Part shown: piece by piece, positions 53,002-60,763 of the stretch
How positions within the stretch are numbered: position 1 is the stretch's first letter
How the letters are laid out: every line of letters begins with the position of its first letter
Origin: Couchioplanes azureus
GTDB lineage: Bacteria > Actinomycetota > Actinomycetes > Mycobacteriales > Micromonosporaceae
DNA length: 64,000 nucleotides
Direction of reading: 5' to 3'
Assembly (NCBI RefSeq): GCF_014648355.1
Contig: NZ_BMQY01000006.1
Span: 117,698 to 181,697 of the forward strand
Notes under the pieces: generated by a model
The model's database searches: none
The model's input: only the letters and a program-made list of their open reading frames with translations
What the model was told of the DNA's origin: nothing
Made by a program: the position numbers and the translations under genes

Positions 53002-53725
53002 GAACACCGGCTGGCAGCTGGAGGACTTCGTCGACTCGCTCGTCGTGGACCTGGACCGCACGCGCGAGACCCTCGCGGTGCGGGCGATCAACCGGCCGCT
53101 GACGTACACGGTCAAGGAGGTCGCGCTCGACCTCAACATCTTCCCGTCCTACGACGGCGACCAGGTCACCTTCGTGACGGCGCAACCCGGTCAGCAGGGG
53201 GCGTCGAAGGTCTCCATCCAGCTGAACTCCATCACCGACCAGCAGGTACGGGCCACCACGAAGATGCCGGCCGCGCCGGACGATGTGGGGCTGCGCCACA
53301 TCGACGTCGACAAGACGACCCGCAAGACGTTGCGGAAGCTCGGCGTCAACTCGGTCGACGACCTCGCACAGATCGAACGCCGGAAGATCGATCTGGAGGC
53401 GGCGTCGGACGGGGAGATCGACTACACGAAGCTGGCGAACCAGATCCGCAAGAGCCGGCGCAACCAGAACCCACCACGGATCGACGGGGTGAGCCTGTCC
53501 ACCGACGCCACGGATCCGGTGCTGGTCGTGCGCGGCGCCAACCTGGCCGTGGACCCGGCGTTCCCGCCGGTGGCGGTGGTGAACGACCGCCTGGCCGAGG
53601 TGTTGTCCAGCAGCGCGGACGAGGTACGGGTCGGGGTCGGGCGGGCGCACCGGCTGTCGGCCTGCAACGAGCTGGTGCTGACCTTCGACCCGTTCGCGAT
53701 CGCGCGGGTGAACGTGAGGGCGTGA
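52994..53725 (+). CDS. Small-domain/HhH/TIG-like three-part protein (operon gene 7)
   Basis: A 243-residue protein in three parts. Residues ~8-95: a helix (LEDFVDSLVVDLDRTRETLA) followed by strands (VKEVALDLNIFPSYDGDQV, SKVSIQLNSITDQQVRA), a layout like the Trypco2/peptidase-co-occurring domains described in conflict systems. Residues ~105-155: a helix-hairpin-helix-like piece (TTRKTLRKLGVNSVDDLAQI). Residues ~165-243: an IPT/TIG-like beta-sandwich (VLVVRGANLAVDPAFPPVAV). Co-occurrence with the subtilase fits an adaptor. Domain names are pattern-level suggestions. Confidence 0.65.
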   Translation: MAENTGWQLEDFVDSLVVDLDRTRETLAVRAINRPLTYTVKEVALDLNIFPSYDGDQVTFVTAQPGQQGASKVSIQLNSITDQQVRATTKMPAAPDDVGLRHIDVDKTTRKTLRKLGVNSVDDLAQIERRKIDLEAASDGEIDYTKLANQIRKSRRNQNPPRIDGVSLSTDATDPVLVVRGANLAVDPAFPPVAVVNDRLAEVLSSSADEVRVGVGRAHRLSACNELVLTFDPFAIARVNVRA

Positions 53726-55605
53726 TGAAAGACGACCTGTTGTACCGCAGTTTCGAGGACCTGATGCGGCGCTATTACGGGCGCCCGGCAGCGCCTCGGC
53801 GGCAGGCTCCGGCGGCTCTCCATCCGGGGTGGCGCGCCACGCCGAAGCCGGAAAAGTCCGGCGGCCTGAGCGTCACATTCTCGGTCGACGACGGGCTTAC
53901 TCCGGCGGTGCTGAACGACGATTCCGAGGAGTACGTCGTCCCGGATCCGCCGGCCGCCGCGGTTCCGGTCGCCCCGCCGACGCCTGCGCCGCCCGCACCG
54001 GAACCGGCCGCCGTGCCCGCCGTGCCCGCACCTCCACCTCCCACGACACCGCCCACGACAGCGCCGCCTGTCCCACCTGCGGCCGCGGAAGCGACCGTCC
54101 CGCAAGCGACCGTCCCGGCACCGTCCGATGACGACTTCGCCGCCGACATGCGCTCCATCCGGGGCTCGGTCCCCGAGCCCGAGCCCCTACCCGCGCCCGC
54201 CGCCGCGCCCCCGCCGGCGCCGCAACCGGCCCCGCCACCGCCCGTCGAGCCCTCACCGACCCAGGCGATCTTCGACCGGCTGGCGCAGAGCATGACCTAC
54301 GCCAACAGCTACGACCTCGGCACCGTCGAGATGGACAACCGCTTCGCCGACTTCGACCGCCTCTTCGACGAGGAGCGGCGGCAGGATCCGGCCCCGGTGC
54401 AGCCACCGCAGCCTGTGCAGCCGACCCCCGTGCCGGACCTCAGCCACCCGCTCTACGACACGGGCGAGCACGTCCGGACCGGCGGCGACCTCTACGTGGA
54501 CCGTCTGCGCGCCGGCCGCAGCCCCGGCGTCACGTTCTCCTACGGCCAATTGATCGCGATGCCCGACCTCTACGCATCCGTCGCCGAGCTCGCCTCGGCC
54601 GACCCCGCCGAGCTCACGACCATCAAGGACCTCGTCGCTCGCAGCACCCGGTACGACGAGGGAGGCCGCCGCGAACCCGCGCTCGACGTCACCACCCTGG
54701 ACTGGAACTCGGCGACCCACGGGCGGTACCTGCGCCTGGCCGAGGACAACGCCGAGCACTTCGCCCCGGCCGCGCTGCTCGGCGATCCCGCGCCCGCCGA
54801 CGCCCGCAACCACCGGGACGCCTGGGAGACCCACCACCGTCAGGCCATCGGGGAGGCCCGGCGGGCCGCCGCGGAAACGCCCGACGCCTCCGTCCTTCCG
54901 GAGTGGGCGCTGGTCGTCAACGCCTTCGGCGACCACTTCCTGACCGACGCCTTCGCCGCCGGCCACCTGTTCAACCGGGCGGTGCTCGCCGAGAAGTTCG
55001 CCGCCCGGTTCTACCGCGACGGCGACTTCACCGACGCGGCGCGCGACTTCTTCACCCGAGTGGCGGGAAAGGCCACCATCGGCGCGCTCACCCAGAAGTT
55101 CAGCGTGCTCCAGGGCATCGATCACCCGGTGAAGATCTGGGGGCTCACGCTTCCGTTGCAGCCCACCATGTTCACCACGCTGATCGAGGTCGCCGCCCGC
55201 ACCAAGCCGGACTTGGTCGCCGGCCTGGTCGCCAAGGCCCTGCACGACCACCTCAACAGGACCGGCGTCACGGTGACCAACGAGGTGGGCGACGGCCCGT
55301 GGCGAATCTACGGCGACGGCCACCTGGACCCGGTCACCCTGGGTGTGATGCGGCGTGCGGTGCAGCAGTCGGTGGCCGACGTCAACGAGGCCATGACCGC
55401 GACCCTCGACGTCGATGCCCGATGCGCGGCGGTATGGCGGCACACCCCCAGGCCGATACCGGACGAGGTGACGAGGCTGCGCACTCTCATGACGCAGTTC
55501 ACCGACCCGGCCTCCGCGCAGCTCGCCGACGCGGTCGCGGAGCTCATTCGCAACGAGGTCGACTCCCTGATCACGTCACTGATCAACGGAGGCCGGCCCG
55601 CCTGA
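53725..55605 (+). CDS. Proline-rich protein with zinc-phospholipase-C-like domain (operon gene 8)
   Basis: A 626-residue protein. Residues ~70-230 are Pro/Ala-rich linkers. Residues ~270-480 carry a His/Asp-rich helical core: H332 in THGRYLRLAEDNAEHF, HRDAWETHHRQA, and H404, D408, H414 in FGDHFLTDAFAAGHL. The spacing resembles the trinuclear zinc site of zinc-dependent phospholipase C/S1-P1 nucleases. It could therefore hydrolyse phosphodiesters, but the full ligand set is not proven. No signal peptide. ATG 53725 overlaps the stop of gene 7 (TGATG). Confidence 0.65.
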   Translation: MKDDLLYRSFEDLMRRYYGRPAAPRRQAPAALHPGWRATPKPEKSGGLSVTFSVDDGLTPAVLNDDSEEYVVPDPPAAAVPVAPPTPAPPAPEPAAVPAVPAPPPPTTPPTTAPPVPPAAAEATVPQATVPAPSDDDFAADMRSIRGSVPEPEPLPAPAAAPPPAPQPAPPPPVEPSPTQAIFDRLAQSMTYANSYDLGTVEMDNRFADFDRLFDEERRQDPAPVQPPQPVQPTPVPDLSHPLYDTGEHVRTGGDLYVDRLRAGRSPGVTFSYGQLIAMPDLYASVAELASADPAELTTIKDLVARSTRYDEGGRREPALDVTTLDWNSATHGRYLRLAEDNAEHFAPAALLGDPAPADARNHRDAWETHHRQAIGEARRAAAETPDASVLPEWALVVNAFGDHFLTDAFAAGHLFNRAVLAEKFAARFYRDGDFTDAARDFFTRVAGKATIGALTQKFSVLQGIDHPVKIWGLTLPLQPTMFTTLIEVAARTKPDLVAGLVAKALHDHLNRTGVTVTNEVGDGPWRIYGDGHLDPVTLGVMRRAVQQSVADVNEAMTATLDVDARCAAVWRHTPRPIPDEVTRLRTLMTQFTDPASAQLADAVAELIRNEVDSLITSLINGGRPA

Positions 55606-55623
55606 CCCGAGGAGCGAACCACG

Positions 55624-56628
55624 ATGCCCCACAGCCTGTCCGAGACCGGCAGGGCGCTGCTGCGCGACCGCCCGCCCGGCAACGCATCCGTCCCGACCGC
55701 CGAGCAGACCGTCGCCGCCGGCGTGACCGTGCCCCTGGCCCAGCACCAGTTCGACGCCCTCGTCGCGTTCGTCTGCGAGGTCGGCCAGGCCCGCTTCACC
55801 TCGTCCACCCTGCTGCGCCTGCTCAATCGGGGCGACTATCTCGCCGTACCCGAAGAGCTCCGCAAATGGGTCAAGGCGCGCCGCAACGGCGCGGTGACCG
55901 TCCTCCCCGAACTCACCCGCCGCCGGCAGGCCGAGGCCGACCTCTTCCGAAAACCGCCGCACGGGTACGCCACCCCGCAGCTGGCCGGCATCGCCGCGGT
56001 CGACGCGATCCAGATCGGCCTCGGCGCGATCTCGGTCGCGCAGGCGGCCCAGCCGGACATCGCGGGTACGTTCCAGCTCTCCTACGAGACCTCCAACCGG
56101 ATGCTCACCGGACCCGCCCGGCAGGAGATGCCGGGCGCCCAGGCACCCACCCAGCGATATCGCCGGCGGCTGTTCTACATCGACTGCGCGAAATGGTTCC
56201 AGGCCCACGCCGAGGTGCTGATCGAATGGCAGGGCAACGCCTACGGCGAGATCACCGATCCGCGCATCTGGCGGCAGCTGACCGCCTCGACCGACTGGGA
56301 GCACTCCAGCGTCGACATAGCCATCCGGCGCCTCGTCCAGCTCCCGCCGAACGACAGACCCGATCCGCGCACCTGGCCGATCACCTACAGCTACACAGGC
56401 AGCTTCGATCCGGTCGGCAACGGCAAGTTCGAGTTCAGCGGAAAGTTCGACATCGACGCCTTCGGCGGACTGCGCTTCTTCGACGCGGTCGTCGTCTCCC
56501 GCTCCTTCATCGACACCTTCATCATGGGCAAGCCCGAGGAGTACGTGGCGCGCGGCGCGGACCTCGTCGCGCCCGTACCCGAGATCCCCGCCGACCAGAT
56601 GGCCTACCTGCGCAAGAACCTGCCCTGA
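55624..56628 (+). CDS. GH24 lysozyme-fold protein missing the catalytic segment (operon gene 9)
   Basis: A 334-residue protein. Residues ~1-115 match the second half of phage T4-type lysozymes: VPLAQHQFDALVAFVCEVGQ, FTSSTLLRLLNRGDYLAVPE, LPELTRRRQAEADLF. The N-terminal segment that normally carries the catalytic Glu and the TxGxGH loop is replaced by SETGRALLRDRPPGNAS, so muramidase activity is unlikely. Residues ~120-334 are an unrecognised beta-rich domain (YSYTGSFDPVGNGKFEFSGK). It may bind glycans or act as a structural piece. It follows gene 8 by 18 bp. Confidence 0.65.
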   Translation: MPHSLSETGRALLRDRPPGNASVPTAEQTVAAGVTVPLAQHQFDALVAFVCEVGQARFTSSTLLRLLNRGDYLAVPEELRKWVKARRNGAVTVLPELTRRRQAEADLFRKPPHGYATPQLAGIAAVDAIQIGLGAISVAQAAQPDIAGTFQLSYETSNRMLTGPARQEMPGAQAPTQRYRRRLFYIDCAKWFQAHAEVLIEWQGNAYGEITDPRIWRQLTASTDWEHSSVDIAIRRLVQLPPNDRPDPRTWPITYSYTGSFDPVGNGKFEFSGKFDIDAFGGLRFFDAVVVSRSFIDTFIMGKPEEYVARGADLVAPVPEIPADQMAYLRKNLP

Positions 56629-56630
56629 CC

Positions 56631-57182
56631 ATGGACGTCCTGGTCGCCCTCCTGGGAATCGTGCTCGGCGCACTCGCCGGCGGCGTCGTGACCCATCTGA
56701 CCACCCGGTCCAAGATGCGGCTGGAGCTCGAGTACGCCTCCGACCGCACCCTCCAGGAGCGGCGGCTGGAGCGCTACCAGGAGCTGTTCCACCTCACCGA
56801 ATGCGTCCCCCGCGCGTGGCGGCCGGGAAAGGAACCCACCGGCGCGGACTTCGACGAGTTCCGTGAACGCTTCCACCGCTGGTACTTCGGGGAGAAGGCC
56901 GGCGGGATGTTCCTCACCGCGCCGGCCAAGGACCTCTACATGCGGCTGCAGGACACCCTCGAGGAGGCCGCCGTCGGGCCGGCCGCGACCGGGGAGATGC
57001 TGCGCTTGGCCAGCGAGCTCCGGCACCAGATGACCGAGGACGTCGGGGCGGCGCATCCTCCCCGCCTTCGGGGTGCGCGACCCGGCCCCACCCCGCCCTC
57101 TCCGCGACGTACCAACCGACGACCCGGGCGACCACCCGACCCCGGAGACGGTCGAGGCGATCCCGGCCCGCCACGACTGTGA
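56631..57182 (+). CDS. Membrane-anchored coiled-coil protein (operon gene 10)
   Basis: A 183-residue protein starting MDVLVALLGIVLGALAGGVV, a single N-terminal transmembrane helix, followed by a charged coiled-coil-like stretch (TLQERRLERYQELFHLTECV). A Pro/Arg-rich tail begins after residue ~145; its coding quality is low and the true stop could be earlier only by sequence error. It begins 2 bp after gene 9. It could anchor the system at the membrane. Confidence 0.65.
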   Translation: MDVLVALLGIVLGALAGGVVTHLTTRSKMRLELEYASDRTLQERRLERYQELFHLTECVPRAWRPGKEPTGADFDEFRERFHRWYFGEKAGGMFLTAPAKDLYMRLQDTLEEAAVGPAATGEMLRLASELRHQMTEDVGAAHPPRLRGARPGPTPPSPRRTNRRPGRPPDPGDGRGDPGPPRL

Positions 57183-57645
57183 GCCACGGCGTGAACCCGG
57201 ACGGCTCGCCCCGCTGAACTACCCGTTCCACCAGCTCGCCGAGACCTACACCGGGCTGGCATGCGGAATCGACCGCGCGAGTCGGAGGGCGACGAACCAG
57301 ACAACGACGACGACCGCGCCATTCGCGGCCGTCCACGCCGTGTGACCCGCAGGCCTACCGGCGGCACAACATGCTTGCGGTCGTCGTGCCGGTGCGCTGC
57401 CCATCGGCCCGTCCAGCCGAGAACGGCATTCGAGAGCGCCGTCGCATGCTGCCATCGTCGACAGCCCTCACGGTCCGGCCGGGCTGGACCGGCTCTCGGC
57501 AACCCTCAGCGGCAGCCGGCAGCGATCGACCTCTCGAGGACTGGATAACGACCGGCGGAGCAGGGCGCCTCAGTGAGTGGCGTGCGTCCGACTGGTCGAC
57601 CAAGAGACTTGAACCCCTACGGCGTGATCATGGCTTGACCGGCCG
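57183..57645. other. Intergenic region, no gene supported
   Basis: About 460 bases downstream of the ten-gene operon. The open frames here have poor codon bias and no domain. A tRNA T-arm-like string (GGGGTTCAAGTCTC on the minus strand near 57604-57617) is present but does not fold into a full tRNA with the flanking DNA. Confidence 0.5.
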
Positions 57646-58182
57646 TCAGCTGCTGCTCGCCCTCGTCGCTTGGCGTCGGTACCAGCGCAACGCCTGCACC
57701 GGGTCAACCGGCCCGCCGAACCCGTCGCGGTACCGGCACGCGGCCGCGTACATGCTGCCCTTGTCCCCGGCTTCGGCGCCCCGGACGTACCACTGGCGGG
57801 CCTCCTCGTCGAGGTCGTGGTCACTGAGTCGGTCCCCGAGGGCAGGGAAGGCCGGCACCAGTCCGGCTTCGGCGGCGAGCCGCAACCACTCGATCGACTC
57901 GGCCGAACGCCCCGCGAGCACGCCCAGGTTGTACGCAGCCCACGCGTCGCCGCTGGCGGCAGCCGCTCGATACAGCTCAGTCGCCCGACCCGGATCGGGC
58001 GCCGTGCCGACGCCGTGCTGAAGCACAGAGCCCAGCGTGCGCTGAGCAACCCGATCGCCCTGGTCCGCGCAGTGCATCAGCCCGCTGAGTGCGGCACAGA
58101 GCTCACGCAGCGCTACCGGATCGCCTGCGGCGGCGGCGTCCACCCTGCGGCCCGCCGCCGCGACCGGATCTTCGAGGGTCAA
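57646..58182 (-). CDS. Sel1/TPR-like repeat protein
   Basis: A 178-residue protein built of Sel1-like repeats: GDRVAQRTLGSVLQHGVGTA, PGRATELYRAAAASGDAWAA, YNLGVLAGRSAESIEWLRLA, EEARQWYVRGAEAGDKGSMY and DPVQALRWYRRQA. These alpha/alpha repeats mediate protein-protein interaction. The TTG at 58182 is weakly supported by a ribosome-binding site; a downstream start is possible. It faces the ten-gene operon convergently, with no clear partner. Confidence 0.75.
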   Translation of the reverse strand: MTLEDPVAAAGRRVDAAAAGDPVALRELCAALSGLMHCADQGDRVAQRTLGSVLQHGVGTAPDPGRATELYRAAAASGDAWAAYNLGVLAGRSAESIEWLRLAAEAGLVPAFPALGDRLSDHDLDEEARQWYVRGAEAGDKGSMYAAACRYRDGFGGPVDPVQALRWYRRQATRASSS

Positions 58183-58598
58183 CGCAGCAGTGTAGAAGCG
58201 GCGTACCGGGAAGTTCGGTCGAGCGGTTTCCGGCGCCTATCCCGACAAGGATTCGTGCCTCTGCCCCGTGCCATCCCGTATGGCACCCCATCCCAGAAGC
58301 TCGCGCCCTCGCCGGAGGCTCGGGCTTTGTCGTGCGGCAAACCCCGGCTGCGGCTGGCCGGCGGCCGGCGGGGTGAGGCCCCTCTGGGGTGCCCGGCCGG
58401 TCCGGTGCCTGAGCGACGTCTCGTAACCCGCCAACAAGGTCAGCTAACTGTCTTTCGCCGACAGCTGCCCTTCATCCGGGGACAGATGGCTCTGGATCGA
58501 TGGCCGCCAACCTGCCGATGCTGGTGCCGGCCAATTCGGCCATACCGGCCCCGGTACGCCATCGGTGCCTGGCAACGCGAGAGAGGGAGAACCGAACC

Positions 58599-58952
58599 AT
58601 GAAACGCATCATGGCCAGCGCGCTGGCCGGCTTCGCCGCAGCGCTTGGACTCGTAGCCACCACGCCCACCATGGCGTCGGCCGCAGTGACCTGCCGTGCC
58701 GAGCAGTACATCCGGATCGTCGGCGGCGAAGCCCACGTACGGGAGTGCTTCAGCAACGGCACGCAGGTACGCGTCAACGGCTGGGTGAAAGACACCCTCG
58801 GCGATGGCAAATGCGCCCAGGTCTACGCGACTTACAACAACTACTCGGGCCGGGACTACAGCCCTCGGGCCTGTCCTGAGGGCAACAGGGACGACTTCAC
58901 CATGCCGTGGCGGGCGGGCACCGACGCCTTCATTTACCTGCGGGTGGTCTGA
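58599..58952 (+). CDS. Small secreted protein with four cysteines
   Basis: A 117-residue protein with a signal peptide (MKRIMASALAGFAAALGLVA, cleavage near MASAA) leaving a mature domain of ~85 residues with four cysteines (TCRAEQ, RECFSN, DGKCAQ, RACPEG), likely two disulfides. Beta-rich content resembles small secreted actinobacterial proteins with no known function. GAGAGGGAGA precedes the ATG. A perfect hairpin follows at 58968, so it is monocistronic. Confidence 0.82.
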   Translation: MKRIMASALAGFAAALGLVATTPTMASAAVTCRAEQYIRIVGGEAHVRECFSNGTQVRVNGWVKDTLGDGKCAQVYATYNNYSGRDYSPRACPEGNRDDFTMPWRAGTDAFIYLRVV

Positions 58953-58967
58953 CCTGATACAGCGGCG

Positions 58968-58992
58968 GTGGCCCGGTTCAGTACCGGGCCAC
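58968..58992 (+). terminator. Hairpin terminator of the small secreted-protein gene
   Basis: Perfect 10-bp arms GTGGCCCGGT and ACCGGGCCAC with a TCAGT loop, 16 bp after the stop codon at 58952. Confidence 0.8.
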
Positions 58993-59306
58993 CTACCGGC
59001 ACACGACGCTGTCAGTGCTCGCGCATCGCATGGCATCGCACCGCGTCACGAGCAACGTCGCCGACAACACTCACGAAAGCCGCCTAGGCCGGATCGCCGC
59101 AGGGGTCGGTGAGGCACAGGGCCGCCCAGGTCCGCGTTCCGCCTTTCCTGCGCAGGTAGCCCCAGCGGTACGCCATCATGCTGACCCGCCTCTCCCGGGC
59201 CCGGGCAGCAGCAGCCCGGGTGCGCCGGCGAGCACGGAGACCAGCAGGTGACGGCTCCCGTGGGCAACCTTCATGGTGTTCTGGTCTTGAGACGCGGTCA
59301 CATACC

Positions 59307-59444
59307 GTCCCGGCCTGGGTGCAGCGCCTCACCGCGTCCGGCCTCGCGCCGGCCCCCGTGCGCTACGCCCACCGGGTGCTGTCGCTCGCGCATGCCGTAC
59401 GTGACGGCCGGATGGCACGCAACCCCGCCGAGGGAGTACGGCTG
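59307..59444 (+). pseudogene. Tyrosine-recombinase (phage integrase) N-terminal fragment
   Basis: A 46-codon piece reading VPAWVQRLTASGLAPAPVRY and AHRVLSLAHAVRDGRMARNP, then AEGVRL. This is the core-binding (SAM-like) region of actinobacterial tyrosine integrases, ending just where the LP-x catalytic domain should start. The catalytic R-H-R-Y domain is absent; flanking sequence on either side is unrelated. It is a relic of a past integrative element. Confidence 0.7.
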
Positions 59445-59622
59445 GGGGGACGGGGGGCGCTTGCCCGTGGCCTCCATGGCCGGGCCGCCGGAAGCGTCAC
59501 ATAGCGCAGGTCGGTGCCCTGCCGGGGGCACGTCACAGAACTGTGCACTGCCGTCGGGCACATTGGGCATCGAAGCCACGTATCCTATGGCACGGCCGCG
59601 CAAAGAGCGGTGATAAGCGTCC

Positions 59623-59656
59623 ACGAGCCCGACGGTCACCTCACCGTCGGGCTCGT
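59623..59656. terminator. Strong hairpin, terminator-like
   Basis: Perfect 14-bp arms (59623-59636 and 59643-59656) around CACCTC, in a region without an intact gene. It probably terminated the former integrase-region gene. Confidence 0.65.
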
Positions 59657-59722
59657 TGCTACTTCGGTCCGCCCGTGGGGATGCCCGCGGTTCGAGTACT
59701 TCCGAATGAGATTTCAGCTCGG

Positions 59723-60025
59723 CTATCTGTCTCGATCATGGAGTGGCGTCAGGACGATGCCGGCGGCAGCAGCGGCGCAGCCGAGCCCTACGGCGACGAA
59801 GACGCCTGCGTATGAACCGTCGGCGTCGTGAGCCGCGCCGGCGACGAGTGGGGCAATGGCCTTGGCGATGGCGAAGGGGACCGCGAGGACGCCTGCCATG
59901 GTGGTGGAGCGGGCCGTGCCGTACAGGGTGGTCAGTAGGACAGGGCGGCCGATGGTGGCGGCGCCGAAGCCCAGGCCGAAGGCGATGTCCGCCTGAGCCG
60001 GCCGTCCGTCGAGCCGGGCAGCCTG
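59723..60025 (-). pseudogene. C-terminal fragment of an MFS transporter
   Basis: The minus strand reads AQADIAFGLGFGAATIGRPV, LLTTLYGTARSTTMAGVLAV, PFAIAKAIAPLVAGAAHDAD, GSYAGVFVAVGLGCAAAAAG and stops at 59723-59725. This is the last three helices of an MFS permease. There is no start codon and an in-frame TGA lies at 60026-60028, so it is a truncated relic with intact codons in what remains. Confidence 0.65.
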
Positions 60026-60152
60026 TCATGGTGGTGGCCTGCGCCACGGCCTCGGTGACGGCGGCGCGGATGAGGCCGCAGTTGTCGCGGTCGAATTCGC
60101 CGCGTGCAGTCAGCCGGGCCGCGTCTGCTGCCTGAACGTCGGTGCTGATGCT
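60025..60152 (-). pseudogene. N-terminal fragment of a STAS-domain protein
   Basis: The minus strand reads ISTDVQAADAARLTARGEFD, RDNCGLIRAAVTEAVAQATT, matching the first strands and helix of an anti-sigma-factor antagonist (STAS) domain. It then breaks off at the junction with the MFS fragment near 60025, before the phosphorylatable serine segment. A fused relic of two unrelated genes, formed by deletion. Confidence 0.55.
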
Positions 60153-60375
60153 TGCCGTCGGCTCGGCAGGCGGGGGGCCGCCTGACCTAGCCGACTGGAC
60201 ATCACACCCAGCCGGCCGGCGCCGTTGTTGCCATCCATGGCGGCTCCTGTCGCTCGGCGTTCCCCGGGCCATGCAGGAGGTGCCTGGTGAGAGACCAGAT
60301 GCGCTCATTAGCCTGGTGGTGACCCTTGGTGGGGGGCTACGACGAATGGCGACGTTCACGGTGGTGTTCTGTGCG

Positions 60376-60642
60376 CTATGCGAAATCCTTGACCGCCCGG
60401 CGGTCGATCTGATCGGCGCAGAGCTGAGCCGCGCGGTCACGGGCACGCTCCGCCTCACGTAGCGCGGTAGCGGCCCTCTCGGCCAGCCGCTGGGCGGCGG
60501 CGGTGCGCTGATGGGCGCGGTCTCGGGCCCGCGGGGCGTCAGCGCGGAGGGCTTGGACCCGTTCGAGGGCGCGGCGGTGTGCCTGCCCGGCGCCAGGGCG
60601 CCGCCGTTCTGCGCGGTGCCATGCGGCCGGGAGGTCGTCCAT
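60376..60642 (-). CDS. Small Arg/Ala-rich helical protein, doubtful
   Basis: An 88-residue frame from the ATG at 60642 (MDDLPAAWHRAERRRPGAGQ) with a long Ala/Arg/Glu helix (LAERAATALREAERARDRAA). Coiled-coil-like composition is consistent with a real small protein, but it has no recognised domain and weak ribosome-binding support. It lies in a decayed region and is divergent from the AraC gene. Confidence 0.35.
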   Translation of the reverse strand: MDDLPAAWHRAERRRPGAGQAHRRALERVQALRADAPRARDRAHQRTAAAQRLAERAATALREAERARDRAAQLCADQIDRRAVKDFA

Positions 60643-60763
60643 CCGTGCAGGCGACCTCGGGTTGACGTGCGTGGCAATCCAGGCGGATGGTGAAGTTCGC
60701 TGAACGGGCAACCGCGACGCCTGACACGTATTCACCGGTGGTGCCGGCGAAGGGAGAGGGCGC

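Noticed and set aside
46213-57182. Extracellular contractile injection system or prophage
   Set aside because: No tail sheath, tube, baseplate, terminase, capsid or AAA gene is recognisable; the lysozyme-fold protein lacks its catalytic part.
57590-57640. tRNA-like T-arm string on the minus strand
   Set aside because: The flanking bases do not give an acceptor stem or CCA end, and no full cloverleaf forms; perhaps a chance match or a very decayed attachment site.
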